Positions 35,605-43,116 of a stretch of 64,000 nucleotides of DNA are shown here, in pieces. This DNA is from Natronocella acetinitrilica (GTDB lineage: Bacteria > Pseudomonadota > Gammaproteobacteria > Nitrococcales > Aquisalimonadaceae). The first letter of the stretch is position 1, and each line of letters begins with the position of its first letter. A model generated the notes under the pieces. That model saw only the letters and a program-made list of their open reading frames with translations. It was not told where the DNA came from and made no database searches. The translations under genes were made by a program, and so were the position numbers. The stretch covers positions 1 to 64,000 of the forward strand of contig NZ_JALJXV010000011.1 of the NCBI RefSeq assembly GCF_024170285.1, read 5' to 3'.

Positions 35605-35967
35605 TAATCCAAACCTTTTGGTAATGCTTCTCTGATATCCACCGAAAACCGGTTGATCAAAGAAGACAGTACGCGTAATTCCGGCGGTGCTCTGTACGGT
35701 CTGCCGCATACCCTGGTTTGTTCATCCCTTCGTCGGTGTGGCCGCGCACAGACGCGAAACCAGGTGTCGATCAGGATTTTCGAAATCGGGTTTGCGATGT
35801 TGTGGATCCGCTTGGAGGATTTCCCGACGCGCTGGGACACGATCAAGGGAAGTTGCAGGCTTTAAAAAACATCTGGAAGGGATGTCAGAATGCAGAAGGC
35901 AATTTTTCGTAAATAGGGTTTCTGCATCTGTCTCATTATTTATTTTTTATGATTGAAGAGGTTTGAA
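35605..35967. other. Intergenic region without a recognisable gene
   Basis: The stretch separates the minus-strand OmpA set from the plus-strand barrel gene, so it should hold both promoters. The last 90 bases are AT-rich. Short frames exist (for example 35653-35865) but show no domain or codon bias that I would trust. Confidence 0.5.
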
Positions 35968-36516
35968 ATGAAGAAATTTGTCGGTCTCGCTTTATGCGCT
36001 GCCTGCGTGCTGCCGATCACCGCGATCGCGCAACAAACCGGCAGTAGTCAATTCGGCCCCGTTCAGGGCGACAGGGAGTTCTCGATCTCTGGAAGTGGTA
36101 GCAGTGACAAGAAGTTCGATAGCGGAAGTTTCGGACTGGTAGCCGATCTGGGCTGGCACCTGACCGAGCCGCTGGTGCTTGGTCTTCGCCAAAGCGTCAA
36201 TTACGCGAGTATCGAGGGCGAGAGCGTCACCGACGACTTCTGGAATGGCGCAACCCGTGGCTACGTGGATTACCACTTCGCCTTCAACCGCCTGCGGCCT
36301 TTCCTCGGCGCCAGCCTCGGTGCCATTTATGGCGATGGCGTCAAGGATAGTGCTTTCGCCGGCCTGGAAACGGGTATCAAGTATTACGTGCAGCAGAAAA
36401 CCTACTTGCTCGCACGGGTCGAGTATCAGTGGTTCTTCAACAGCAGCAGCGACGCCGACGACGCCTTCGACGACGGCGCCTGGGCCTACACCGTAGGGGT
36501 TGGCTACAACTTCTGA
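35968..36516 (+). CDS. Outer-membrane beta-barrel protein
   Basis: 182 residues from ATG 35968 (GAAGAGG upstream). The signal peptide MKKFVGLALCAACVLPITAIA is followed by alternating hydrophobic strands (FSISGSGS, FGLVADLGWHL, PLVLGLRQSVNYA, FRPFLGASLGAIYG) and a C-terminal Phe (VGVGYNF), the BAM recognition signature. The size fits an 8-stranded OmpA/OmpX-like barrel. Its function is not assigned. Confidence 0.8.
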   Translation: MKKFVGLALCAACVLPITAIAQQTGSSQFGPVQGDREFSISGSGSSDKKFDSGSFGLVADLGWHLTEPLVLGLRQSVNYASIEGESVTDDFWNGATRGYVDYHFAFNRLRPFLGASLGAIYGDGVKDSAFAGLETGIKYYVQQKTYLLARVEYQWFFNSSSDADDAFDDGAWAYTVGVGYNF

Positions 36517-36531
36517 CGGTATCCGAGGAGT

Positions 36532-36548
36532 GCCCCCGTCACGGGGGC
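36532..36548 (+). terminator. GC-rich hairpin downstream of the barrel gene
   Basis: GCCCCCG (36532-36538) and CGGGGGC (36542-36548) form a tight stem, with a second stem CGGTCC/GGACCG at 36548-36565. There is no T-run, so it is only a probable stop or 3'-end stabiliser between the barrel gene and the opposed tRNA. Confidence 0.35.
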
Positions 36549-36574
36549 GGTCCGCTATGGGACCGCGCGGTCTA

Positions 36575-36651
36575 TGGCGCGCCCGGCAGGATTCGAACCT
36601 GCGACCTTCGGCTTCGGAGGCCGACACTCTATCCAACTGAGCTACGGGCGC
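36575..36651 (-). tRNA. tRNA-Arg (anticodon CCG)
   Basis: On the minus strand a complete cloverleaf: acceptor GCGCCCG/CGGGCGC, D-arm GCTCAGTTGGATAGAGT, anticodon stem-loop TCGGC-CTCCGAA-GCCGA with CCG at the anticodon, and T-loop TTCGAAT between GCAGG and CCTGC. The discriminator G and 3' CCA are encoded. It reads CGG codons. Confidence 0.96.
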
Positions 36652-36811
36652 GTTGCATCATGCAGGCTGCGCATGATACCGGCTCCCCGCTTGCACGTCC
36701 ATGGGCTCTGCTTTCCCGCTACGGGCTTTGCCGCTATACTCCCGAGCTGTTTGTGCCGAGGCGGCGGGCTTCGTGCGCCCTCACCGAAACAGCGTTGAGA
36801 CGGGGGTCAGA

Positions 36812-37354
36812 GTGAGTACCCAGGACGATACGGCTTTCATGCGAACCTTTATCGGGGTCATGATCGGATTGACGGTTCTGGCCGTCATCCTGTTGGCCCT
36901 TGCCCTGTTTGCCGGTTCTTTCGACCGGTCGACGGAACAGGGCCGTGCTGAACTGCAACGCGAGCGTCTTGAGCGCAACCTGCGGCCCGCAAGTGCCGTA
37001 CGCCAGGATGGGGAGGCCATGCCGGTACAGATGGCCAGTGATGATTCGGGAGATGACGACGACGCCGATGACGACGTCGTACGCACCGGGTCTGATATCA
37101 ATGAGTCGGTCTGTATGGCCTGTCACGCCGAAGGCCGCATGGACGCTGCTCCCTCCACGGGAGATAACAGCGTCTGGCAGGCTCTTTTCGACGACAAGGG
37201 GCTCGATGAACTTGTCCATAACGCCATCAACGGCATTCGCGGGATGCCCGCCCGAGGCGGTGACTCCAGCCTGAGCGATCAGGAAGTGCGTAACGCGGTC
37301 ATCTACATGCTTGAGGAAAGTGACGTGGATGCCGGTGAGGAAGAGGAGACCTGA
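36812..37354 (+). CDS. Membrane-anchored c-type cytochrome (cytochrome c5-like)
   Basis: 180 residues from GTG 36812. One N-terminal membrane anchor (FIGVMIGLTVLAVILLALALF, about 13-33) is followed by a linker with a DDDDADDD acidic run (about 84-92). The single haem-c site is CMACH, preceded by SDINESV, with the distal Met in IRGMPARGG. The layout resembles cytochrome c5 electron carriers feeding terminal oxidases. A clean terminator follows. Confidence 0.87.
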   Translation: MSTQDDTAFMRTFIGVMIGLTVLAVILLALALFAGSFDRSTEQGRAELQRERLERNLRPASAVRQDGEAMPVQMASDDSGDDDDADDDVVRTGSDINESVCMACHAEGRMDAAPSTGDNSVWQALFDDKGLDELVHNAINGIRGMPARGGDSSLSDQEVRNAVIYMLEESDVDAGEEEET

Positions 37355-37381
37355 TCAGCAGGTTTCCCCGGTAGGTACCAT

Positions 37382-37408
37382 AAGGGCCGCGTATGCGGCC
37401 CTTTTTTT
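37382..37408 (+). terminator. Rho-independent terminator after the cytochrome gene
   Basis: AAGGGCCGC (37382-37390) pairs with GCGGCCCTT (37395-37403) over a GTAT loop and runs into a row of seven Ts. Confidence 0.93.
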
Positions 37409-37438
37409 GGTTTGAATACGGCTCCGCCCTGGTGCGTT

Positions 37439-37455
37439 TGCACCATTTGGTTGCA
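37439..37455. promoter_or_regulatory. NtrC-like enhancer upstream of torF-amiCR
   Basis: TGCAC-CATTTGG-TTGCA matches TGCAC-N7-GTGCA at 9 of 10 positions. It is centred about 109 bp before the start predicted for the sigma-54 promoter at 37530-37545. An overlapping TGGTGC-N4-GCACCA lies at 37430-37445. Confidence 0.65.
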
Positions 37456-37529
37456 TTTCTTCTCTGGCCGGCGCAGCCGGAGCTGTGGCGAGCCCTGTTT
37501 CCACAGGGTCTTGCGCGCCGCACCATCTT

Positions 37530-37545
37530 TGGTACGAACACTGCT
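37530..37545 (+). promoter_or_regulatory. Sigma-54 promoter for torF-amiCR
   Basis: TGGTACG-AACA-CTGCT has exact GG-N10-GC and two mismatches to TGGCACG-N4-TTGCW. Predicted start is about 37556, 95 bases before the torF ATG. Confidence 0.65.
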
Positions 37546-37650
37546 AATCGGTAGATGGCTCCAAGCTGCACGCGGGCTCCGGCTTGATCGCCCGAGTTGC
37601 GTGTCTGGCGGCGAACACCATCACGATGTCTTTATCCAGAGGCTACATTG

Positions 37651-38340
37651 ATGAAAAAGACCCTTGCCGTAGTCGCGTCCGCCAGCGTGCTGGTCGCGAC
37701 TTCCGCCGTATCCGCGAACGAACTCGGATACGGTTTTTCCTGGGGTGGGGATTTCGGCGTCACATCCAACGACATCTTTCAGGGGCAGAGTGAAACGGGT
37801 GGACGGCCCGCCATATTCGGCGGCTTTGAAATCGAGCATGAGTCGGGTTTCTACCTTGGCAACGCCAACCTGAGCCTCTTCGGTGGCAAGGAGGATCCGA
37901 GCTATCTCGAAATGGAGGTCTATGGTGGTTACGGCTTTGATGTGACCGACGCACTTAGCCTCGACCTCGGGGTGTCGCACTTCTTCTTCCCGGCGGCAGG
38001 GGGGCGCGCCGAATTTACCGAGCTTTACGCAGGCGTCGGTTACAGTTTCGGCGATCTGGATACCGGCTTTACCGTGCTCTACGAGCTCGATGACGGCGAG
38101 TACCTGGAGTACATCCTGGGCTCTGGCTACAGCATGCCGTTCAACACCTTCGCATTCGCCGAGTTGGCATACGTCGATTTCGATGATTCCGACGCCACCG
38201 ATTTCACGTACTGGTTGCTTGGTGTCGGTGTGAGCTACGCCGGGCTGGATTTCAGCGTGAGCTATGGCGATAACGACCTGTCGAGGCGCGAAGGCGGCGA
38301 TGGTGAGCAGTTCGCATTCACCATCAGTACGGAGTTCTAG
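37651..38340 (+). CDS. TorF-family putative porin (TIGR02001 type)
   Basis: 229 residues from ATG 37651. A signal peptide (MKKTLAVVASASVLVATSAVSA) is followed by alternating beta strands, with GVTSNDIFQGQSETGGRPAI, the conserved early motif of this family, and a C-terminal Phe. It should form an outer-membrane channel. Position between an NtrC/sigma-54 promoter and amiC suggests it admits short amides or urea. An attenuator RNA begins 21 bases after its stop. Confidence 0.85.
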   Translation: MKKTLAVVASASVLVATSAVSANELGYGFSWGGDFGVTSNDIFQGQSETGGRPAIFGGFEIEHESGFYLGNANLSLFGGKEDPSYLEMEVYGGYGFDVTDALSLDLGVSHFFFPAAGGRAEFTELYAGVGYSFGDLDTGFTVLYELDDGEYLEYILGSGYSMPFNTFAFAELAYVDFDDSDATDFTYWLLGVGVSYAGLDFSVSYGDNDLSRREGGDGEQFAFTISTEF

Positions 38341-38361
38341 ACGCTTCCGTATGGGTGCGGT

Positions 38362-38459
38362 GCAGCAACGGCGCTGCTTGACATTCGTACCGCACAGGTC
38401 GATCTTGGATGAACCATAGGGGTTCGGTGTCGAACCCCGTCGCGGAGCAGAGCAGCTCC
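38362..38459 (+). ncRNA. ANTAR-type leader RNA 1 (paired hexaloop hairpins) before amiC
   Basis: Hairpin P1 is GCAGC-[AACGGC]-GCTGC (38362-38377) and hairpin P2 is GGAGC-[AGAGCA]-GCTCC (38444-38459). Both loops are hexanucleotides with A at position 1 and G at position 4, the known ANTAR-protein recognition pattern. P2's 3' arm is part of the 5' arm of the terminator that follows, so P2 and terminator exclude each other. An extra stem GGGGTTCG/CGAACCCC (38419-38438) lies between P1 and P2, making the P1-P2 distance (66 bases) longer than usual. The ligand protein would be AmiR, encoded downstream. Confidence 0.72.
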
Positions 38460-38505
38460 CTGTGATACCGCCAGCCAAGGTTGGCGGGGTCCGGGGAGCT
38501 TTTTT
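38454..38505 (+). terminator. Attenuator terminator before amiC
   Basis: AGCTCCC (38454-38460) pairs with GGGAGCT (38494-38500), reinforced by CCGCCA/TGGCGG inside, and is followed by six Ts. It ends 24 bases before the amiC ATG and overlaps P2 of the leader RNA. Confidence 0.85.
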
Positions 38506-38529
38506 CGTTTGTCGGAGGCAGACACGACC

Positions 38530-39708
38530 ATGGGGCGCAACAGTTCGTCCGAGAATGCCTGGCGGGTCGGCGTGCTTTTCTCGCAGACCGGCGTCACCGC
38601 AGTCATCGAGAAGTCTCAACTCAATGGCGCCCTGCTTGCCATCGAGGAGATCAACGAGGGCGGCGGTGTGCACGGTCGGGAGATCGAGCCGGTGATCTAT
38701 GATCCGGGCTCCGTCGTTGCACGCTATGGTGAACTCGCCGAGCACCTGCTCACCGAGGATGACGTCAATGTGATCTTCGGCTGCTACATGTCATCGAGCC
38801 GCAAAGAAGTGTTGCCTGTCATCGAGCGACGGAACGCACTGTTCTTCTACCCGACTCTATACGAGGGGTTCGAGTATTCCGCCAACGTTATCTACGGCGG
38901 CGCTGCACCAAACCAGAACAGCGTGCCCCTGGCCAGTTATCTGATGGAGAATTTCGGCAGCCGCTTCTATTTCGTCGGCTCCGACTACATCTACCCCAGG
39001 GAGTCGAACCGGGTCATGCGCAACGTCGTTCGCCAGGGCGGCGGCGAGGTTGTCGGTGAGCGCTACGTAACGCTGGAGGCCGGGCCGCACGACTTTGACA
39101 AGATCCTCGAGGACGTCCGCGCCCAGGCGCCTGACGTGATTTTCTCAACGGTGGTCGGTACCGGCACCATCAATCTCTATCGAGCCTATTTGCGCACTGG
39201 CGGCGACGGCAAGCGTGTTCCAATTGCCAGTCTCACCACAAACGAAGCCGAAGTGGCGGAGATGGGCCCCGAGGCGGCCGCCGGTCATATCACTGCGGCG
39301 CCTTACTTCCGCAACATCCAGAGTGAGGCCAACCGCCGCTTTCTCGAACGCTACCAGCGTCGCTTCGGCACGCTTGACGATGTGACCAGTTGCTGCGAGG
39401 CGGCGTACTTCCAGGCGCACATGTTCGCCAATGCCCTGCGCGCCACCGGGTCCATGGACACGGACCGGCTGCGCAGCGCGCTGCAGGGTGCCGATTTCGA
39501 CGCACCCCAGGGGCGCGTCAAGATCGACCCCGACAACAACCACACCTATCTCCAGTCCCGCATCGGTCGCGTCGACGATCTGGGCGAATACGTGGTGGAG
39601 ATGGAAGTGGGCCGCGCGATCAAGCCGGATCCCTATCTGGTGACGCCGGCACTGAACGACTGGAGTATTCGGCTTATGCCGCCCAGGGAAGGTCTGATCA
39701 CCTTATGA
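38530..39708 (+). CDS. amiC: AmiC-like cytoplasmic amide sensor
   Basis: 392 residues, periplasmic-binding fold (Peripla_BP_6) without a signal peptide: it starts MGRNSSSENAWRVGVLFSQT. ATG 38530 follows GGAGG. Conserved features include FYPTLYEGFEYSANVIYGGA and NEAEVAEMGPEAAAGH. In Pseudomonas aeruginosa, AmiC holds AmiR inactive until an amide binds. The immediate downstream gene is amiR, 13 bases away. Absence of an export signal is the main reason to call it a regulator rather than another transporter subunit. Confidence 0.9.
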   Translation: MGRNSSSENAWRVGVLFSQTGVTAVIEKSQLNGALLAIEEINEGGGVHGREIEPVIYDPGSVVARYGELAEHLLTEDDVNVIFGCYMSSSRKEVLPVIERRNALFFYPTLYEGFEYSANVIYGGAAPNQNSVPLASYLMENFGSRFYFVGSDYIYPRESNRVMRNVVRQGGGEVVGERYVTLEAGPHDFDKILEDVRAQAPDVIFSTVVGTGTINLYRAYLRTGGDGKRVPIASLTTNEAEVAEMGPEAAAGHITAAPYFRNIQSEANRRFLERYQRRFGTLDDVTSCCEAAYFQAHMFANALRATGSMDTDRLRSALQGADFDAPQGRVKIDPDNNHTYLQSRIGRVDDLGEYVVEMEVGRAIKPDPYLVTPALNDWSIRLMPPREGLITL

Positions 39709-39721
39709 CCAGGCTAATGCG

Positions 39722-40384
39722 ATGGCAACAAGCAGCATCATAAAGGACCTTCGGGCGCTGCGCGTGCTCGTGATGCATCCTCGTGACAGCCACGCTGAAG
39801 AGCTGTTGCAGCAGGTGACCCGCATCGGTTGCCGGGCGGAGGCGATCTGGCCTTTGCCGCAGTCCGTCCCTGATTGTGCGGATGTGGTGTTCGTGGAAGT
39901 GAACGAAACACCGTCTCGCGGGCTGCGCCACCTGTTTGATGGTGGCGCGACCAGCCGGCCCACGTTGATTGGCATTGCCGGCTATGAGAATCCGTCGGTA
40001 TTGCAGAACCTGCTGGAACTGCGTGTGGACGCGGTGGTGACCAAGCCCCTGCGGGCCTATGGCGTGCTGAGCAGCATGGTCATGGCACGGCGAATCTGGC
40101 ATGAGTTCCGCTGCGTAGAAAAAACGATAAGCAAATTGAAGTCCAAGGTCGAGAACACGCAAAAGATCAGTCAGGCGAAATTCATTCTGATGCGCCTGCA
40201 TAAAATCAGCGAAGAGGAGGCCTACCGCACAATTCGTTCCCAGGCGATGTCGAAGCGAACAACGACTGCGGAGATCGCCCAGGCAATCATTAACGCGGAT
40301 GGAATACTCGGCAATATAAGCAGTAAAGGGGAAGAGGTTGAGGCGCCCTTGGGACGTCTCGATATTCGTAGCGCTAAGTCCTGA
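39722..40384 (+). CDS. amiR: AmiR-like ANTAR transcription antiterminator
   Basis: 220 residues. A receiver-like domain without an intact phosphorylation site spans about 10-125, a coiled coil about 130-150, and the C-terminal ANTAR domain is QAKFILMRLHKISEEEAYRT ... SQAMSKRTTTAEIAQAII (about 155-200). ANTAR domains bind paired hexaloop hairpins in mRNA leaders and prevent termination. Two such leaders flank amiCR in this window (38362-38505 and 40785-40874). Activity is expected to be controlled by AmiC release on amide binding. Confidence 0.93.
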   Translation: MATSSIIKDLRALRVLVMHPRDSHAEELLQQVTRIGCRAEAIWPLPQSVPDCADVVFVEVNETPSRGLRHLFDGGATSRPTLIGIAGYENPSVLQNLLELRVDAVVTKPLRAYGVLSSMVMARRIWHEFRCVEKTISKLKSKVENTQKISQAKFILMRLHKISEEEAYRTIRSQAMSKRTTTAEIAQAIINADGILGNISSKGEEVEAPLGRLDIRSAKS

Positions 40385-40632
40385 TGCCATCGCCTGGATG
40401 GGAGGATTCGAATGGCGACAATGCGAAGCGTTTAACGCTGACAGAGGCAGATCACCGGTAGCGTTGGTTCAAGTTCGCAGCCGCATGGCGGCCTGGGGAC
40501 CAAACCACGTAGCAGGTGTTTATCCGGGTGGAACCACGCGTGTTCCACCACCGTATGGCAACGGCGCCGTACACTCAGAGTGAAGCAGATCACACACGTT
40601 TCAGGTGTAATCCCGCTTCCGGAATCTGCCGC

Positions 40633-40679
40633 TGCACCATGTGAATGCAGCATGATTTCTTTTGCGCAATTTTTGTGCG
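40633..40679. promoter_or_regulatory. Two NtrC-like palindromes upstream of the amide-transporter leader
   Basis: TGCAC-CATGTGA-ATGCA (40633-40649, 9 of 10) and TGCGC-AATTTTT-GTGCG (40663-40679, 8 of 10) have centres 30 bp apart. I could not find a GG-N10-GC promoter downstream, so their role is uncertain. The region 40385-40784 has no gene I can support; 40690-40780 is AT-rich. Confidence 0.45.
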
Positions 40680-40784
40680 GAAGCAGTTTTCTTTTGTCCG
40701 AGAATTAAGAAAAAGAGCGCCGTATATTTTCTTTGATTTTTGTTGTTGCGATAAGATTTTTTTTGTGCTTTAAGTGTTATTCAG

Positions 40785-40832
40785 CGAGAGCATCAACTGC
40801 GATGTTTCTCGTAAAAACGGGCAGAGAGGCCC
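40785..40832 (+). ncRNA. ANTAR-type leader RNA 2 (paired hexaloop hairpins) before the amide transporter
   Basis: P1 is a 10-pair stem with one bulge closing loop AACTGC (40785-40811). P2 is GGGC-[AGAGAG]-GCCC (40819-40832). They are 7 bases apart. P2's loop has A1 and G4. P1's loop has A1 but U at 4, resembling leader 1's AACGGC at five of six positions. P2's 3' arm lies inside the terminator's 5' arm, so AmiR stabilising P2 would prevent termination and turn on the operon downstream. Confidence 0.75.
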
Positions 40833-40874
40833 CTTGGTTCGGCGAATTCATTCGTCAGCTAAGGGGCCTTTTTT
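40827..40874 (+). terminator. Attenuator terminator before the amide-transporter operon
   Basis: AGGCCCCTT (40827-40835) pairs with AAGGGGCCT (40861-40869) across a 25-base loop, followed by six Ts. It is 70 bases before the binding-protein ATG and inside its leader. Confidence 0.9.
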
Positions 40875-40945
40875 GTTTCAGAAGAAGTCCTGGCGGATTC
40901 GCCGCTGCGATGAACGCCAGGCGTTTGGATCACTGGAGGCGGGCA

Positions 40946-42175
40946 ATGAAAAGACGCAATTTTTTGAAGGGAGTGGCTGCCACTGGGGCGGTCGGTGTGG
41001 CCGGATTCCCCGGTATCTGGATCAAGAACCATCAGCCCTGGGCACAGGGTGGCGAGATTCCTGTTGGTGTGCTGTTTTCTCTCACCGGCGCAGTAGCCGT
41101 TGTGGAAAGCACACTGCATGACGCCGCCATGATGGCCATCGAGGAAATCAACGATGCCGGTGGTGTGCATGGCATGCGCCCCTATGTGGAAGACCCGGCC
41201 TCCGATCCGGCCACTTTCGCCGACCGTGCGCGGCGCCTGGTTATTCGCGACCGTTGCGTCAGCGTGTTCGGCTCTTACACCTCCGCCAGTCGTCAGGCGG
41301 TATTGCCGGTGGTGGAAGGCCGCAACAATCTCTATTGGTATCCGACGCTGTACGAGGGACGTGAGTGCTCCCGCAACGTCATGTATGGCGGTGCCGTGCC
41401 CAACCAGCAGCAGCAGGATTTCGTGCCCTGGTTGAAGGAGAATTTCGGCGGCCGCTTCTACCTCATCGGCAACAATTATGTGTATCCGCGGGAAGAAAAC
41501 AACGTCTGCAAGATCATCCTGGATCGTATCGGTGGTGAACCGGTGCACGAAGAGTATGTGCCCATGGGGCATTCCGACTTCAGCTCGGTGATCAACCGCA
41601 TTCGCTCACTGGACCCGGACGTCATCTTCTGCACTCTGGTGGGTGACTCCGACGTGGCGTTCCAGCGACAGTTCCATGCCGCCGGATTTGATCCCGAGCA
41701 GCTGCCAGTAGCGAGTCTCACGCGCTCCGAGGTGGAGGTGAAGGCCATCGGGGGTGAGGCGGCAGCGGGTCACTTCTCGTCGGCGCCTTACTTCATGGGC
41801 CATGAGTCGGCGGAGAACGAAGCATTCGTTGAAGCGTATCTCGCCAAGTACGGCAGCGATCAGGTGACTCACTTCGTCAGCGAGGCGGCCTACTTCCAGG
41901 TCTACCAGTTCAAGGCAGCCCTGGAGCGGCTCGATCCCAGCGATATCAACCCCATCAGCATCCGTGATGCGGCGGTTGGTCTCACCACCATGGCGCCCCA
42001 GGGTGAAATTCTCATCGACGAGAACCTGCATACGCACCTCTGGCCGAAGATCGCCCAGTGGCAGAGCAATGGCCAGGCCGAGGTCGTGGTCCAGTCCGAC
42101 GACCGGGTCGAACCCTTGCCCTATTGGGCCTACGAGGGCCAGGACTGCACCGGCGAAGGACTCGTCCGTAGCTGA
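40946..42175 (+). CDS. Urea/short-chain amide ABC transporter substrate-binding protein (Tat-exported)
   Basis: 409 residues from ATG 40946 (CTGGAGG upstream). It starts MKRRNFLKGVAATGAVGVAG, a twin-arginine signal, then IPVGVLFSLTGAVAVVESTL and the family motif YWYPTLYEGRECSRNVMYGG shared with AmiC and UrtA/FmdD. It captures amide or urea in the periplasm. A stable hairpin separates it from the permease genes, which would favour excess binding protein. Confidence 0.9.
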   Translation: MKRRNFLKGVAATGAVGVAGFPGIWIKNHQPWAQGGEIPVGVLFSLTGAVAVVESTLHDAAMMAIEEINDAGGVHGMRPYVEDPASDPATFADRARRLVIRDRCVSVFGSYTSASRQAVLPVVEGRNNLYWYPTLYEGRECSRNVMYGGAVPNQQQQDFVPWLKENFGGRFYLIGNNYVYPREENNVCKIILDRIGGEPVHEEYVPMGHSDFSSVINRIRSLDPDVIFCTLVGDSDVAFQRQFHAAGFDPEQLPVASLTRSEVEVKAIGGEAAAGHFSSAPYFMGHESAENEAFVEAYLAKYGSDQVTHFVSEAAYFQVYQFKAALERLDPSDINPISIRDAAVGLTTMAPQGEILIDENLHTHLWPKIAQWQSNGQAEVVVQSDDRVEPLPYWAYEGQDCTGEGLVRS

Positions 42176-42184
42176 CCATACAGT

Positions 42185-42215
42185 GCGGTCCCGACCGGGA
42201 GGGCGTCGGGACCGC
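42185..42215 (+). other. Intercistronic hairpin between binding protein and permease genes
   Basis: GCGGTCCCGAC (42185-42195) pairs perfectly with GTCGGGACCGC (42205-42215) around a 9-base loop, without a T-run. It is likely a 3'-end stabiliser or partial attenuator that sets the ratio of binding protein to permease. Confidence 0.65.
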
Positions 42216-42237
42216 CTGGCACCAGGGGTGCTTGCCG

Positions 42238-43107
42238 ATGGATGCATTCTTCAACCAGGCCTTCGCCGGCCTCAGCATGGCGTCAATCCTGCTGATGGTG
42301 GCACTGGGGCTTGCAATCATTTACGGGGCCATGGGTGTCATCAACCTGGCCCACGGCGAATTCGTGATGCTGGGCGCCTACAGCGCCTGGCTGCTGCAGA
42401 CCTATTTCGGCTTCAGCATTCTGGTCTCGCTGCCACTGGTCTTCCTGATGGTGGGCCTGGTCGGCCTGGTGGTGGAGCGGGGGGTGGTGCAATGGCTGTA
42501 TCACAGGCCCCTGGACACTATTCTTGCCACCTGGGGCATTGGCATCGTGCTCCAGCAGTTGATCCGCATGGGCGTCGGCTCGGATTCGCGCTATGTCGGC
42601 CGTCCCACGATCCTCGACGGGAATGTGGTGCTCGGCGGCGTGGTGATGTCCAACTATCGAATCTTCGTGGTGTTTTTCTCCATCGCGATTCTGGTGGGTA
42701 CCTGGTATCTGCTGACCCGAACCGAGTTCGGCACCAAATTGCGTGCCGTCATCCAGAACAAGGAAATCTCCCAGTGCTACGGCATCCGGGCAGATCATGT
42801 CTATGCCCTGACCTTCGCCTATGGTGCGGGGCTGGCCGGCATCGCCGGTGCTCTCGTCACGCCGTTGGTCAGCGTGACGCCCACCATGGGTACCTACCTG
42901 GTGGTGGACGCCTTCCTGGTCGTCATTGTCGGTGGCGTCGGTAGCCTGCTCGGCACGGCCATCGCCTCCGGGCTGGTAGGCGAGGCCACGGCACTGTTCT
43001 CGTTCCTGCTCAACGACACCATGGGCCGGGTAGCGGTGCTGGTGGCGATCATCATTCTCATCCGGTTCCGGCCTCAGGGCCTGTTCCCGGACAAGGTCCG
43101 GCGCTGA
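42238..43107 (+). CDS. ABC transporter permease UrtB/FmdE-like
   Basis: 289 residues with about eight membrane helices. YGAMGVINLAHGEFVMLGAYSAW (about 24-46) is the LivH/UrtB hallmark and GLAGIAGALVTPLVSVTPTMG (about 200-220) is a UrtB/FmdE motif. ATG 42238 follows AGGGG. First of two permeases for the importer. Confidence 0.92.
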   Translation: MDAFFNQAFAGLSMASILLMVALGLAIIYGAMGVINLAHGEFVMLGAYSAWLLQTYFGFSILVSLPLVFLMVGLVGLVVERGVVQWLYHRPLDTILATWGIGIVLQQLIRMGVGSDSRYVGRPTILDGNVVLGGVVMSNYRIFVVFFSIAILVGTWYLLTRTEFGTKLRAVIQNKEISQCYGIRADHVYALTFAYGAGLAGIAGALVTPLVSVTPTMGTYLVVDAFLVVIVGGVGSLLGTAIASGLVGEATALFSFLLNDTMGRVAVLVAIIILIRFRPQGLFPDKVRR

Positions 43108-43116
43108 GGGGGAAGC

